A stretch of 40,602 nt of DNA from an uncultured Oscillospiraceae bacterium (GTDB taxonomy: Bacteria; Bacillota; Clostridia; Oscillospirales; Oscillospiraceae). Below the pieces are notes generated by a model. It was not told the origin of the DNA. It did not search any database and saw only the letters and a program-made list of their open reading frames with translations. Location of the stretch: contig CALXDO010000036.1 of NCBI GenBank assembly GCA_944387075.1, forward strand, positions 1-40,602. Direction: 5' to 3'. Every line of letters starts with the position of its first letter. The stretch's first letter is position 1. The position numbers were made by a program, and so were the translations under genes. Positions 26,777 to 34,300 of the stretch are shown here, one piece after another.

Positions 26777-28045
26777 ATGTTGACAAGAACTGACCGAATC
26801 CAGAAAGATCTGGAAACCCTGGCAACCTACACCGCAACTCCCGGCCATGGAGTGACACGCTCTTCCTATTCCAAGGAAGATACCATGGCAAAGGAGTATC
26901 TGATACATGAGATGGAAAAACTCCATCTGAACATTTACCAAGACGGTGTGGGGACCATTTTTGGAAGAAGGGAGGGCTCGCAAAAGGATGCCCCTGTGGT
27001 GATGTTTGGTTCCCACTATGATTCCGTTGTCAACGGCGGGGCGTTTGACGGAGCCGCCGGAACCGTTGCGGCTCTGGAAGTCATGCGGATTCTGACCGAG
27101 GAAAATTTCCAGAACGACTATCCGCTGGAGCTCATTGTAATGAATGCCGAAGAGGGCGCCACCTTTGGCCCCAGCACCGGCGTAACCAATTCCAGAGCCA
27201 TGGTCGGAACCCTTACCATGGATGAGTTAAAGACGGTAAAAAACCGCTTTGGCCAGACCAAACTGGAAGCCATGGTTGCATATGGCCTGAAACCCGACTT
27301 GGAATCCTGCATTCGTAAGCCTGGTTCCATCAAAAACTTTGTGGAGCTGCATGTGGAGCAGGGCCCCGTCTTGGATCAGGCTCAGGTCGAAATCGGATTG
27401 ATCCAGTATTTGGCCGGAATTGGCCGATACACCATTCGCTTTCATGGACAGACCGCCGACTCCACCGCCCCTATGAGCACCCGGAAGGACGCCCTGGTGG
27501 CCGCTGCCGCTTTTGTCAAAGAGTTTGATGCCCAGATCAAAGCCCTGGGCCCGGATGTCACCGGTATGGTGGGAAAACTGGACATCACCCCCAATTCCAA
27601 CCAGTTTGTCCCGGAGTATGTGGAAGGCAAAATTGAAATCCGCACCTTCCAAAAAGAAATCACGGAGACCACCGATTTTCACCAGCTGATTCAAAACATT
27701 CTGGACGAGGTAAGCTATACATACGGCATCCCATGCGAACTGGAAGAAATCCGAAGGATTCGTTACCCCAATCCCACCGGCCCCAGCGTCATGAACGCTG
27801 AAAATGTGGAAAAAATGAAATCCATCTGCGATCATTTGGGATACAGCTATCTGGAAATCAACAATGGAACCGGTCACGATTCCATGATTATGACGGATTT
27901 CTGTGATACCAATATGATTTATGTCCCCAGCCGAAACCACGGGGTCTCCCATTGTCCGGAGGAGTGGACGGACTATGAGAGCATTAAAAAAGGAGCGGAT
28001 GTCCTGCTCTGCCTCATCAAAGACTTGGCCAAGAAAGAAAAATAA
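26777..28045 (+). CDS. M20-type Zn-dependent amidohydrolase (N-carbamoylase / allantoate amidohydrolase-like)
   Basis: This 422-residue enzyme belongs to the M20 subgroup of N-carbamoyl-L-amino acid hydrolases, allantoate amidohydrolases and ureidopropionases. The opening GVTRSSYSKED near residue 25 is typical of the subgroup. All metal ligands can be placed: His80 in GSHYDSV, Asp91 in NGGAFDGAAG, Glu125/Glu126 in NAEEGATFG, His192 in LHVEQGPVLD and His367 in GTGHDSMIM. It would hydrolyse a carbamoyl, ureido or amide bond in the cytoplasm. It starts 54 bases after the PTS gene with AGAGGAAAT as ribosome binding site. Being in a PTS operon suggests the substrate is a phosphorylated sugar derivative; this is inference. 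Confidence 0.88.
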   Translation: MLTRTDRIQKDLETLATYTATPGHGVTRSSYSKEDTMAKEYLIHEMEKLHLNIYQDGVGTIFGRREGSQKDAPVVMFGSHYDSVVNGGAFDGAAGTVAALEVMRILTEENFQNDYPLELIVMNAEEGATFGPSTGVTNSRAMVGTLTMDELKTVKNRFGQTKLEAMVAYGLKPDLESCIRKPGSIKNFVELHVEQGPVLDQAQVEIGLIQYLAGIGRYTIRFHGQTADSTAPMSTRKDALVAAAAFVKEFDAQIKALGPDVTGMVGKLDITPNSNQFVPEYVEGKIEIRTFQKEITETTDFHQLIQNILDEVSYTYGIPCELEEIRRIRYPNPTGPSVMNAENVEKMKSICDHLGYSYLEINNGTGHDSMIMTDFCDTNMIYVPSRNHGVSHCPEEWTDYESIKKGADVLLCLIKDLAKKEK

Positions 28046-28062
28046 ACACCAGGAGACTTTTT

Positions 28063-29460
28063 ATGGATATTTTAGAACGGATTGATTACGCTGTCGTCCC
28101 TCGCCCGTCCCCGGACTGCACCCAAATTCCGGTCATGCTGACCGACGAAACCATGGAAGAGCGATACCACAAGGTCATGGACCACATGGGGCAGGAGGGG
28201 CTTGACACCCTGGTTGTATACGCCGACCTGGAACACGGCAGCAACTTCGAGTATTTGACCGGTTTCCTCCCCCGCTTTGAGGAGGCCCTGCTGGTTCTGC
28301 ACGCGGACGGGACGCACTACATGGTCATGGGCAACGAAAACTTGAACAAGGTATCTTCTGCCAGAATTCAGGCAGCCCCCATTCACGCCCCCTATTTTTC
28401 CCTGCCCAATCAGCCCATGGAAACCGCCGAGAGCTTTCAGAGCCTCCTGTCTCACGCGGGAATTTGTGCTGGAACGCAGGTGGGAATTGCGGGCTGGAAG
28501 CTGTTTACCAGTTCCCTGGAGGACAATTCCAAACTTTTTGATGTTCCCTATTACATTGTGGATGCCATCCAAACACTGGTGGGCTCCACGGGCAGCGTGA
28601 AGAATGCCGTTTCTATCTTTATTGGAGACCAAGGCGCCCGCCGCACCAACAATGTGAACGAAATCGAGCACTATGAGTTTGGGGCATCTCTTGCCGGGGA
28701 CTGTGTTCTGGCGTCTATGGACCTTCTGGAAGAGGGCGTCAAGGAAACCGACCTGGGAAATGCCCTCAATGCCCTGGGCCAGAAAAACAGTGTTGTCACC
28801 ATTGCCGCATCCGGCAAGCGTTTTATCAAAGCGAATCTTTATCCTACGCAGCGCACGGTGCAACTGGGAGATCCCATCAGCTTAACCGTGGGCTATAAGG
28901 GAGGCCTTTCCTCCAGAGCCGGATATGCGGCTTGGGATTCCTCTCAGCTCCCCGAAGGAGCCAGAGATTACATCGATGTGGTGGTAAAGCCCTATTTTAA
29001 CGCCTATGTCACCTGGCTGGAGCAGATTCGCTGTGGGATGTCCGGCGGGGACCTGTATGAACAGATTGAGCAGGTCATGCCAAAATCCCGGTATCACTGG
29101 TCCCTGTGCCCTGGTCACCTGACCGCAGACGAAGAGTGGCTGGCTTCCCCCGTCTACGAAGGAAGCCGGGAACTCCTTGTCAGCGGCATGTTGTTCCAGA
29201 TTGACATGCTCCCCTCTGTGGAGGGATATGGCGGAACCAACGCCGAAAGCACGGTGGCTCTGGCAGACCAAACTCTGCGGGATCAAATTCAGGCACAGGC
29301 CCCGGCCCTGTGGGATCGTATCTGTGCCCGAAGAAGCTACCTGGAGCATGAGCTGGGCATCCAGCTCAGCCCGGATGTGCTCCCTCTCACCTCCACCGTG
29401 GCCTATCTGAGGCCCCTCCTCCTGCAAAAAGACAAAGCCATGAAAGTCAAGGCCCTGTAA
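28063..29460 (+). CDS. M24 (creatinase/prolidase-fold) family protein with incomplete metal site
   Basis: This 465-residue protein has the two-domain creatinase/aminopeptidase P layout: an N-terminal domain with YADLEHGSNFEYLTGF near residue 54 and VMGNENL near residue 90, then a pita-bread domain from about residue 190. The expected ligand motifs are altered. The GD-x-V-x-x-D-x-G box reads GDPISLTVGYKGG, without the metal Asp; the first Glu motif reads FQIDMLPS, with Asp for Glu; GHLTADEE and TNAEST keep the His and the last Glu. It may be a non-peptidase or use one metal. ATG 28063 has AGGAGAC upstream and follows the M20 gene by 17 bases. A bidirectional terminator ends the operon. Confidence 0.75.
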   Translation: MDILERIDYAVVPRPSPDCTQIPVMLTDETMEERYHKVMDHMGQEGLDTLVVYADLEHGSNFEYLTGFLPRFEEALLVLHADGTHYMVMGNENLNKVSSARIQAAPIHAPYFSLPNQPMETAESFQSLLSHAGICAGTQVGIAGWKLFTSSLEDNSKLFDVPYYIVDAIQTLVGSTGSVKNAVSIFIGDQGARRTNNVNEIEHYEFGASLAGDCVLASMDLLEEGVKETDLGNALNALGQKNSVVTIAASGKRFIKANLYPTQRTVQLGDPISLTVGYKGGLSSRAGYAAWDSSQLPEGARDYIDVVVKPYFNAYVTWLEQIRCGMSGGDLYEQIEQVMPKSRYHWSLCPGHLTADEEWLASPVYEGSRELLVSGMLFQIDMLPSVEGYGGTNAESTVALADQTLRDQIQAQAPALWDRICARRSYLEHELGIQLSPDVLPLTSTVAYLRPLLLQKDKAMKVKAL

Positions 29461-29479
29461 GCTTTTCACATCCATCTCG

Positions 29480-29530
29480 AAAAAAACCTCCTGACCGAAC
29501 ATCGAAGTGTGTTCCGTCAGGAGGTTTTTT
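29480..29530. terminator. Bidirectional terminator between convergent operons
   Basis: AAAAAACCTCCTGAC pairs with GTCAGGAGGTTTTTT, with inner GAAC / GTTC arms around an ATCGAAGTGT loop. It serves the PTS operon from the left and the rpiR-type gene, whose stop codon touches it, from the right. Confidence 0.9.
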
Positions 29531-30303
29531 CACGGTTCCAAGCTGCGGTTGAAGCGATAATCAATATACCCGTCATACAACAGGTGGAGCACCAAATGGA
29601 GCGTCAAATAGCTGGAACGGTTGATGTTCATGACTTCATCAATGCTGGTACTCTGAAAATACAAGTTGTATGGAGCCATTCGAGCCAGCTCATTTTTATG
29701 AAAATTCGTGATGGAGACGATGGAGGTGCCTGCAATCCCCAGGCTGACCACCGATTCTCTGTACTTATCAATATTGCCCGACCAGGACGCAACAAACAGC
29801 AAATCCCTCTGGCTCATATATTTTTTCACGATTTTTAATTCGGTAGACGCGGATATGATGATGATTTTCTTGTTGACATTGAGAAAACAGCGGGCCATTT
29901 CCTGGAGCATCAGCCGCTGGCCCTGTCCCGTCCCATACGCATAGATGTTTTCTGCCTCATCCATTTTCTGATAAATCTCTTGGATCTGTCCATTCTGCTG
30001 GAACATTTTAATGGTCTGAGCAATGTCCTGATTGAGAATCTCGATGGCATCCACATCCTGTTTTTCTTCCTGTACATCATCGCTCTTCAGAAAATACTTA
30101 AATTCACTATACCCGCTGAAGTTCAGCTTCTGTGTGGTACGCAGCACCGTTGCTGTGGACACATTACACTTTTCCGCCAGTTTTGCAATGCTTAACGTGG
30201 TGCTTTCGTGCAGGTTATTCTGAATATATCCCAAAATACGCAAGTCGAGATGATTCAGCTTGGCGTAGTTTTGATTAATAATGCCGTCCAATTGGGTTCC
30301 CAT
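29530..30303 (-). CDS. RpiR/MurR-family transcriptional regulator (HTH + SIS)
   Basis: This 257-residue regulator has an N-terminal RpiR helix-turn-helix (STTLSIAKLAEKCNVSTATVLRTTQKLNFSGYSEFKYFL in pieces, residues 35-75) and a C-terminal SIS sugar-phosphate-binding domain (IYAYGTGQGQRLMLQEMARCF near residue 120; LLFVASWSGNIDKYRESV near residue 167). Such proteins sense a phosphorylated sugar, matching the product of a PTS permease. I chose ATG 30303 because GGAGGAAGTG precedes it; a longer frame to 30339 has no such site. It is convergent with the PTS-M20-M24 operon and is its probable regulator. A TATAAT -10 lies on the minus strand at 30376-30371. Confidence 0.9.
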   Translation of the reverse strand: MGTQLDGIINQNYAKLNHLDLRILGYIQNNLHESTTLSIAKLAEKCNVSTATVLRTTQKLNFSGYSEFKYFLKSDDVQEEKQDVDAIEILNQDIAQTIKMFQQNGQIQEIYQKMDEAENIYAYGTGQGQRLMLQEMARCFLNVNKKIIIISASTELKIVKKYMSQRDLLFVASWSGNIDKYRESVVSLGIAGTSIVSITNFHKNELARMAPYNLYFQSTSIDEVMNINRSSYLTLHLVLHLLYDGYIDYRFNRSLEP

Positions 30304-30370
30304 AGGCCACTTCCTCCTGACAAGCCTCCTATAGTCCATATTTTGGGGGATCGTCGATTCCCTTGTGCTT

Positions 30371-30408
30371 ATTATATCACATTATGTCAGAAATGTCTTG
30401 AGATTTCT
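30371..30408 (-). promoter_or_regulatory. Promoter region and possible operator for the RpiR-type gene
   Basis: On the minus strand TATAAT (30376-30371) lies about 65 bases upstream of the start codon with a poor -35. Over the -35 region is the inverted repeat AGAAAT-N8-ATTTCT (30389-30408), which could be an autoregulatory site. Confidence 0.4.
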
Positions 30409-30543
30409 GGCTTTTCGCCTGTTCCACCTCCCTGAGCCAGTGGGTGAGGCTGTGGAATCTACCTTGGCAGTTCTCCCATGGCGGCCCTCTTCTGCCAACT
30501 GGAAACCATCCTGGCACCATGGATCTCATATTTTCTTTTTTCT

Positions 30544-30575
30544 TGCAACACTTTCCCTTCCCCATTCGTTATCTA
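30544..30575 (+). promoter_or_regulatory. ECF-type promoter ahead of the sigma factor gene
   Basis: TGCAACA (30544-30550) and CGTTATCTA (30567-30575) are separated by 16 bases. This AAC / CGT pattern resembles promoters read by ECF sigma factors rather than sigma-A, and suggests that the sigma factor just downstream drives its own gene. Confidence 0.45.
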
Positions 30576-30597
30576 GGCAGAAAGGGGGCGAAATCCA

Positions 30598-31059
30598 TTG
30601 TGGGAAGATTTATACGAAACCTATCAAAAAGAATTGTTGGCCTACGGCACCCGCATGAGCGGCAGCAAGGAACTGGCGGAAGATTTGGTGCAAGAGACCT
30701 TTATCAAAGCACTCATCCACACCAATACGGTGACCGATTTGTCGCCCAGCAAACAGCGGGCCTGGCTCTATCGGACCTTCAAAAACCTATTCTTTGACCG
30801 CTGTCGTCGGGCAGTTCTGGAGCAGGAATATTTCCACAGCGTCCAGCCCCAAATGACCGAATCCTGCGGCATTCTTGAGGTGGAAAACGCCATGCTTCTG
30901 CAAACCGTTGCCCCCCAAGACCGGGCCATCTTTCAGCTGCGCTACTTTGACGGCTACACCGCCCAGGAAATCTCCCAGATGCTGAACATCCCTCCGGGGA
31001 CCGTTCGCTCCAAGCTGTCCCGCTGTCGAGCACACTTGAAAGAACAACTACAAACATGA
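30598..31059 (+). CDS. ECF-type RNA polymerase sigma factor
   Basis: This 153-residue protein has sigma region 2 at residues 5-60 (SKELAEDLVQETFIKAL and RAWLYRTFKNLFFDRCRR) and region 4 at residues 95-150 (DRAIFQLRYFDGYTAQEISQMLNIPPGTVRSKLSR in pieces), without regions 1 and 3, as in ECF sigma factors. The start is a TTG at 30598 with AAAGGGGGCG upstream; no ATG is better placed. The stop codon overlaps an ATG as ATGA, and the next gene follows closely. No anti-sigma factor with a membrane helix is next to it; instead it is paired with the soluble protein at 31074. It probably controls its own operon through the ECF-like promoter upstream. Confidence 0.85.
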   Translation: MWEDLYETYQKELLAYGTRMSGSKELAEDLVQETFIKALIHTNTVTDLSPSKQRAWLYRTFKNLFFDRCRRAVLEQEYFHSVQPQMTESCGILEVENAMLLQTVAPQDRAIFQLRYFDGYTAQEISQMLNIPPGTVRSKLSRCRAHLKEQLQT

Positions 31060-31073
31060 TGGAGGAATCAACT

Positions 31074-32303
31074 ATGGCTACGAAACTGATGATTAACTGC
31101 GCAACCTGTGATGCCAGAAACATCCAAGAGGAAAACTACGCCCACTACGAGTCCATTACCCTCAACAGCGCCGCCCTGCTCACCAGTCCGGAGGGAAAAG
31201 CGGTGATGAGCAGGCTGCCCCTTACCCTCCACTGCGCCAATGTGGTGGAAGTCGCCCGAGATGTCAATGTACGCACCATCAATGGCACCCACGAAATCAC
31301 TTGCACGGATGTGGTTTCCCCCTCTAAGTTTTACCTGGTTGTCAATGGTGTGCTAACCATCCACCCCGACACCCAGAAGCAGCTGGAGCCATGCGTGGGC
31401 ATTACCATCAACGGTTCTCTGACCTGCCCGGAAAGCATTTATGCAACTCTCCCCAATGTCAATGTGAACGGTTCCACCACTTGCTATCCCGATGGGGCTA
31501 TTGTGCTCAAACGCAATGCCGTCATCGACAAGCTGTTTGCCCTCCGGGCAAAAAACAACCTGTACTGGTCTGCCAAACGACTGATTATGGTGGACCCCCA
31601 GCTGGATGGTGCCGCTCTGCGCAGCAAGGGTGCTTCCTTCTGCTCCAAGGAAGTCCTTGTTGCCCAGTCCAAGGTGGAGGAATTGGTTGACCTGATCGAC
31701 GAGCAGTCCCAACTTATCATCGTCCCGGACCACACCGTGGTGGTGCTGGATGACATCACCCTGGACGAGACCACCGTGCGGCGCTACGGCAAGAAGCTGT
31801 ACGTCATTGGAGATGTGACCGTGCCTGAGCAGAGGGCCGATTTGGACGGTCTGGAGTACCTGAATGTCCGGGGCGACGTCAAGGTGCCCCAGGAACACAA
31901 GGAAGCGTTGCTGTCCGTGCTGACCGAGATTTCCGGGGAAGTCAAAGTTGCACGGCCCAAGGGGGCCACGTTGGAGGACAAACCCTTTGTAAAAATTACG
32001 AAGTGGATGTTGGAACAGCAGCCTGCGGGCCTCCAGGTCAGCGATTGTGCCGTAGTGCAAATCGCAGATGACATCCCCAAGGACTGGATCGTGGAGCGGC
32101 TGCACATTGCGGACTGCGCCGTGGTCAAGTGCAGTGAGGATTTGGAAGATGCCGTGACCATGATCAGTGAGGATGTGGGGCAAATCGGCCGAGGGGACGG
32201 CGACGATGACCAGGCCATTGGCAACCCCATCCAAGCCGCCCTGGGAGGCATCAAAGGTATCCTGGACACCAAAGTCATCAACGCGGCCCAGTATGTGCTG
32301 TAA
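31074..32303 (+). CDS. Uncharacterised beta-repeat protein paired with the ECF sigma factor
   Basis: I cannot assign a family to this 409-residue protein. It has no signal peptide or membrane segment, but a Cys pair at its start (INCATCDARN, residues 7-16) and repeating short beta-strand units such as VNGVLTIHPD, INGSLTCPES, VNGSTTCYPD, VIGDVTVPEQ and VRGDVKVPQE, spaced irregularly, that look like a beta-solenoid. Near the end LQVSDCAVVQIADDI is echoed by LHIADCAVVKCSEDL, a repeat of about 25-30 residues. I chose ATG 31074, with GGAGGAATC upstream, over ATG 31056, which overlaps the sigma stop codon without a ribosome binding site. Co-transcription with the sigma factor suggests a structural target or a partner that modulates it. 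Confidence 0.75.
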   Translation: MATKLMINCATCDARNIQEENYAHYESITLNSAALLTSPEGKAVMSRLPLTLHCANVVEVARDVNVRTINGTHEITCTDVVSPSKFYLVVNGVLTIHPDTQKQLEPCVGITINGSLTCPESIYATLPNVNVNGSTTCYPDGAIVLKRNAVIDKLFALRAKNNLYWSAKRLIMVDPQLDGAALRSKGASFCSKEVLVAQSKVEELVDLIDEQSQLIIVPDHTVVVLDDITLDETTVRRYGKKLYVIGDVTVPEQRADLDGLEYLNVRGDVKVPQEHKEALLSVLTEISGEVKVARPKGATLEDKPFVKITKWMLEQQPAGLQVSDCAVVQIADDIPKDWIVERLHIADCAVVKCSEDLEDAVTMISEDVGQIGRGDGDDDQAIGNPIQAALGGIKGILDTKVINAAQYVL

Positions 32304-32710
32304 GGGCAACCGTTCAACGCAGCCACGTAAAAATACGGTCTCTGGAGTTTGGCTCCGAGAAGCCTATCCCATCCCGGTGATTGGCGTCAGCGGGATGGTT
32401 TCTACGATTGAGGACAAACACCTGGGGGCTCTGGAGTCTGACACTCCAGAGCCCCTATATGCTCCCACCGCCATGACACACCACCCCAGCCATGCCTCTG
32501 AAATACTATGTTAAGGGCCGGGAACCCGCTCCCAAGTCCAGCAACGCCACAGGACGTGCCTACACCTCTCAAAATGGACTTTTCCTCATAATTTCGGCTT
32601 ATTTTTGTGGTTTCAAACCGATTCTTCCCATGCGGCGACATATCTCTGCCTTTGACTCACCACCTTGCTGTTCGGCTGTTTTTTACAGTCCTTTATCTTT
32701 TCCTTCATAA
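32304..32710. other. Non-coding stretch with two hairpins
   Basis: No credible gene is seen. CATCCCG / CGGGATG (about 32370-32398) followed by GTTTCT may terminate the sigma operon. GGGGCTCTGGAGT / ACTCCAGAGCCCC (about 32425-32455, loop CTGAC) is a very stable perfect 13-bp hairpin without a U-run. Confidence 0.45.
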
Positions 32711-32742
32711 ATCTTGCAATTTTGTAGTTTTTGTTGCAAGAT
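32711..32742. promoter_or_regulatory. Perfect inverted repeat upstream of the dual-HTH regulator
   Basis: ATCTTGCAA (32711-32719) and TTGCAAGAT (32734-32742) are exact inverted copies separated by 14 bases. The right arm runs into TATGAT (32742-32747), a possible -10, about 65 bases upstream of ATG 32812. It is a good operator candidate, probably for autoregulation. Confidence 0.5.
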
Positions 32743-32811
32743 ATGATAGAACAACTATACGGGATCGCGAACGGTTTCCCGTTGTTCCGAAGGCATACGA
32801 GGAGGTCACAC

Positions 32812-34011
32812 ATGGAGTACATCACAGTGCAGGATGCCGCAAAAAAATGGAACATTTCCAATCGGTTGGTACAAAAATATTGTGCGGAGGGCCGAATTGA
32901 CGGAATTCGCAAATTCGGTAAGTCATGGGGAATCCCATCCGACGCGGTAAAGCCGCAAGACCCTCGTAAACGAAAAATCCCCATTCCCCCCCAGCACCCC
33001 CCACTGGGCCAAGAGGTCTTGAGCGAGTTCATGCCACTCATCAACACCCCCTTCCAGCCCGGGAGCTGTCTGGATTCCATCCGCCAGCTGGAGGATGGAC
33101 CCAAGAAAGAGATTGCACTCACGGAGTACTATTATTTCAGCGGTCAGCCGGAAAAAGCCATACAAAAAGCGGAGTTATACCTGACCTGCCCCAACGGGGC
33201 GTATCGCCTCTCCGCCTGTTGGATCTATGCCTACGCGAATCTATCGGTGGGGCAGATCCAACATGCCCGGTATGCGCTGACGGAGATTCAAACTACGCTG
33301 GCTTCCAACGCGGCGAAAAGCCCACACCTCCACACCATCGAAGCCTTTGTGGTCTTTGCGTCTTCCGTACTTCTACATCTTCCGCTTCCAGAAGAAATGC
33401 CACCTGCACAGGAGTTTCTTCCGTTGCTTCCACCTGGCTTACGGGCGTTCGCTCTGTACGTCCAGGCCCACTACCTCTATCTCAAAGGGGAATACGAGAA
33501 GAGCGTAGGCCTCGTAGAGGCCACCATAACTATGGGTGCAGCACAGTATCCGATTCCTGCCATCTACCTACATCTGGTCGCGGTCATGGACTATATGAGT
33601 TTGAAACAGACACAGCGTGCTGAACACCACCTGTTGGTCGCATGGGAGATGGCACGCCCCGACGATTTGATCGAAGGATTTGGCGAACACCACGGGCTTC
33701 TTGGAGGCATGTTAGAAGCCATCATCAAACCGGGCTGGCCCGAGGATTTCAAACGGATCATCGCCATTACCTACCGTTTTTCCGCTGGATGGAGGAAAAT
33801 ACACAATCCGGTAACGGGACATGATGTGGCGGATGACCTGACAACCACGGAATTTGCGGTGGCCATGCTGGCAGCACGGGGATGGACCAACCAGGAAATT
33901 GCCCAACATTTGAAGATTTCCTCCCATACCGTGAAGCGGTATATCTCCATCGTTTTGCAGAAGCTGAACATCTGTCATCGCCATGAGCTGAAAAAATATA
34001 TGCTGAAATAA
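32812..34011 (+). CDS. Transcriptional regulator with N-terminal MerR/excisionase-type HTH, helical repeat core and C-terminal LuxR HTH
   Basis: This 399-residue protein has two DNA-binding heads. Residues 2-45 form a winged HTH of the MerR/excisionase type (YITVQDAAKKWNISNRLVQKY, then the wing GIRKFGKSWGIP). Residues 340-398 form a LuxR-type HTH (LTTTEFAVAMLAARGWTNQEIAQHL and SSHTVKRYISIVLQKLN). The core, residues 95-320, is helical with TPR-like pairs (YYYFSGQPEKAIQKAELYL, YLYLKGEYEKSVGLVEATI). The longer frame to 32731 would start in the inverted repeat; ATG 32812 has GAGGAGGTC. It precedes a small peptide gene and a giant secreted protein, which it may control. The helical core would suit sensing a peptide or nucleotide-like ligand, but that is inference. 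Confidence 0.85.
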   Translation: MEYITVQDAAKKWNISNRLVQKYCAEGRIDGIRKFGKSWGIPSDAVKPQDPRKRKIPIPPQHPPLGQEVLSEFMPLINTPFQPGSCLDSIRQLEDGPKKEIALTEYYYFSGQPEKAIQKAELYLTCPNGAYRLSACWIYAYANLSVGQIQHARYALTEIQTTLASNAAKSPHLHTIEAFVVFASSVLLHLPLPEEMPPAQEFLPLLPPGLRAFALYVQAHYLYLKGEYEKSVGLVEATITMGAAQYPIPAIYLHLVAVMDYMSLKQTQRAEHHLLVAWEMARPDDLIEGFGEHHGLLGGMLEAIIKPGWPEDFKRIIAITYRFSAGWRKIHNPVTGHDVADDLTTTEFAVAMLAARGWTNQEIAQHLKISSHTVKRYISIVLQKLNICHRHELKKYMLK

Positions 34012-34023
34012 TAGAATGGATGG

Positions 34024-34087
34024 AAAACCGTCTTTGAACCTACCCGTTTCATACCCTGAAACGGGCGATGGCAAAGGCGGTTTTTTC
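34024..34087 (+). terminator. Intrinsic terminator after the dual-HTH regulator
   Basis: Outer arms AAAACCGTCTTTG and CAAAGGCGGTTTT enclose an inner hairpin CCCGTTTC / GAAACGGG, and the element ends in TTTTTT. It separates the regulator from the peptide and the giant gene. Confidence 0.8.
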
Positions 34088-34149
34088 TGCTATCATATGG
34101 ATGAGTAAGGAAAATATGAGCAAAAAACGGCAGAGGAAGGAGGGCAAAC

Positions 34150-34260
34150 ATGAGAAACACACGACAGAACAACATGGAACTGGTTGGCGAAGGGACACAG
34201 ACTTCTTCGCACGTTATGAATGTTCCGGTCTACACCGCAGCGGGGTGTAGTCCGTCCTGA
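34150..34260 (+). CDS. Putative small peptide, 36 aa
   Basis: This short open frame is preceded by AAGGAGGGCAAAC, an almost ideal ribosome binding site with six bases to the ATG. The peptide starts MRNTRQNNMELVGEGTQTSS and ends VMNVPVYTAAGCSPS with a single Cys near the C terminus. There is no hydrophobic signal core, so it is not a classical secreted pheromone precursor; the hydrophilic N-terminal half with a small, neutral, Ser/Thr/Cys-bearing C-terminal half resembles the leader/core layout of some ribosomally made modified peptides, but no modifying enzyme is in the window. An overlapping frame (34116-34250, 44 codons, start preceded by AAGGAAAAT) cannot be excluded. It lies 40 bases before the giant gene and is probably co-transcribed. 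Confidence 0.45.
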   Translation: MRNTRQNNMELVGEGTQTSSHVMNVPVYTAAGCSPS

Positions 34261-34300
34261 CGCAACGCAAAACCACATTCAGCAAAGGAGAGCAACGAGG

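Noticed and set aside
32402-32641. A 79-codon minus-strand frame in the gap before the dual-HTH regulator
   Set aside because: It includes the perfect hairpin at 32425-32455, lacks a ribosome binding site and shows no recognisable domain.
34116-34250. A 44-codon plus-strand frame overlapping the putative 36-aa peptide
   Set aside because: Its start has only a weak AAGG site and the product is extremely rich in Lys, Arg and His; the overlapping frame at 34150 has the much stronger ribosome binding site. It remains a minor alternative.
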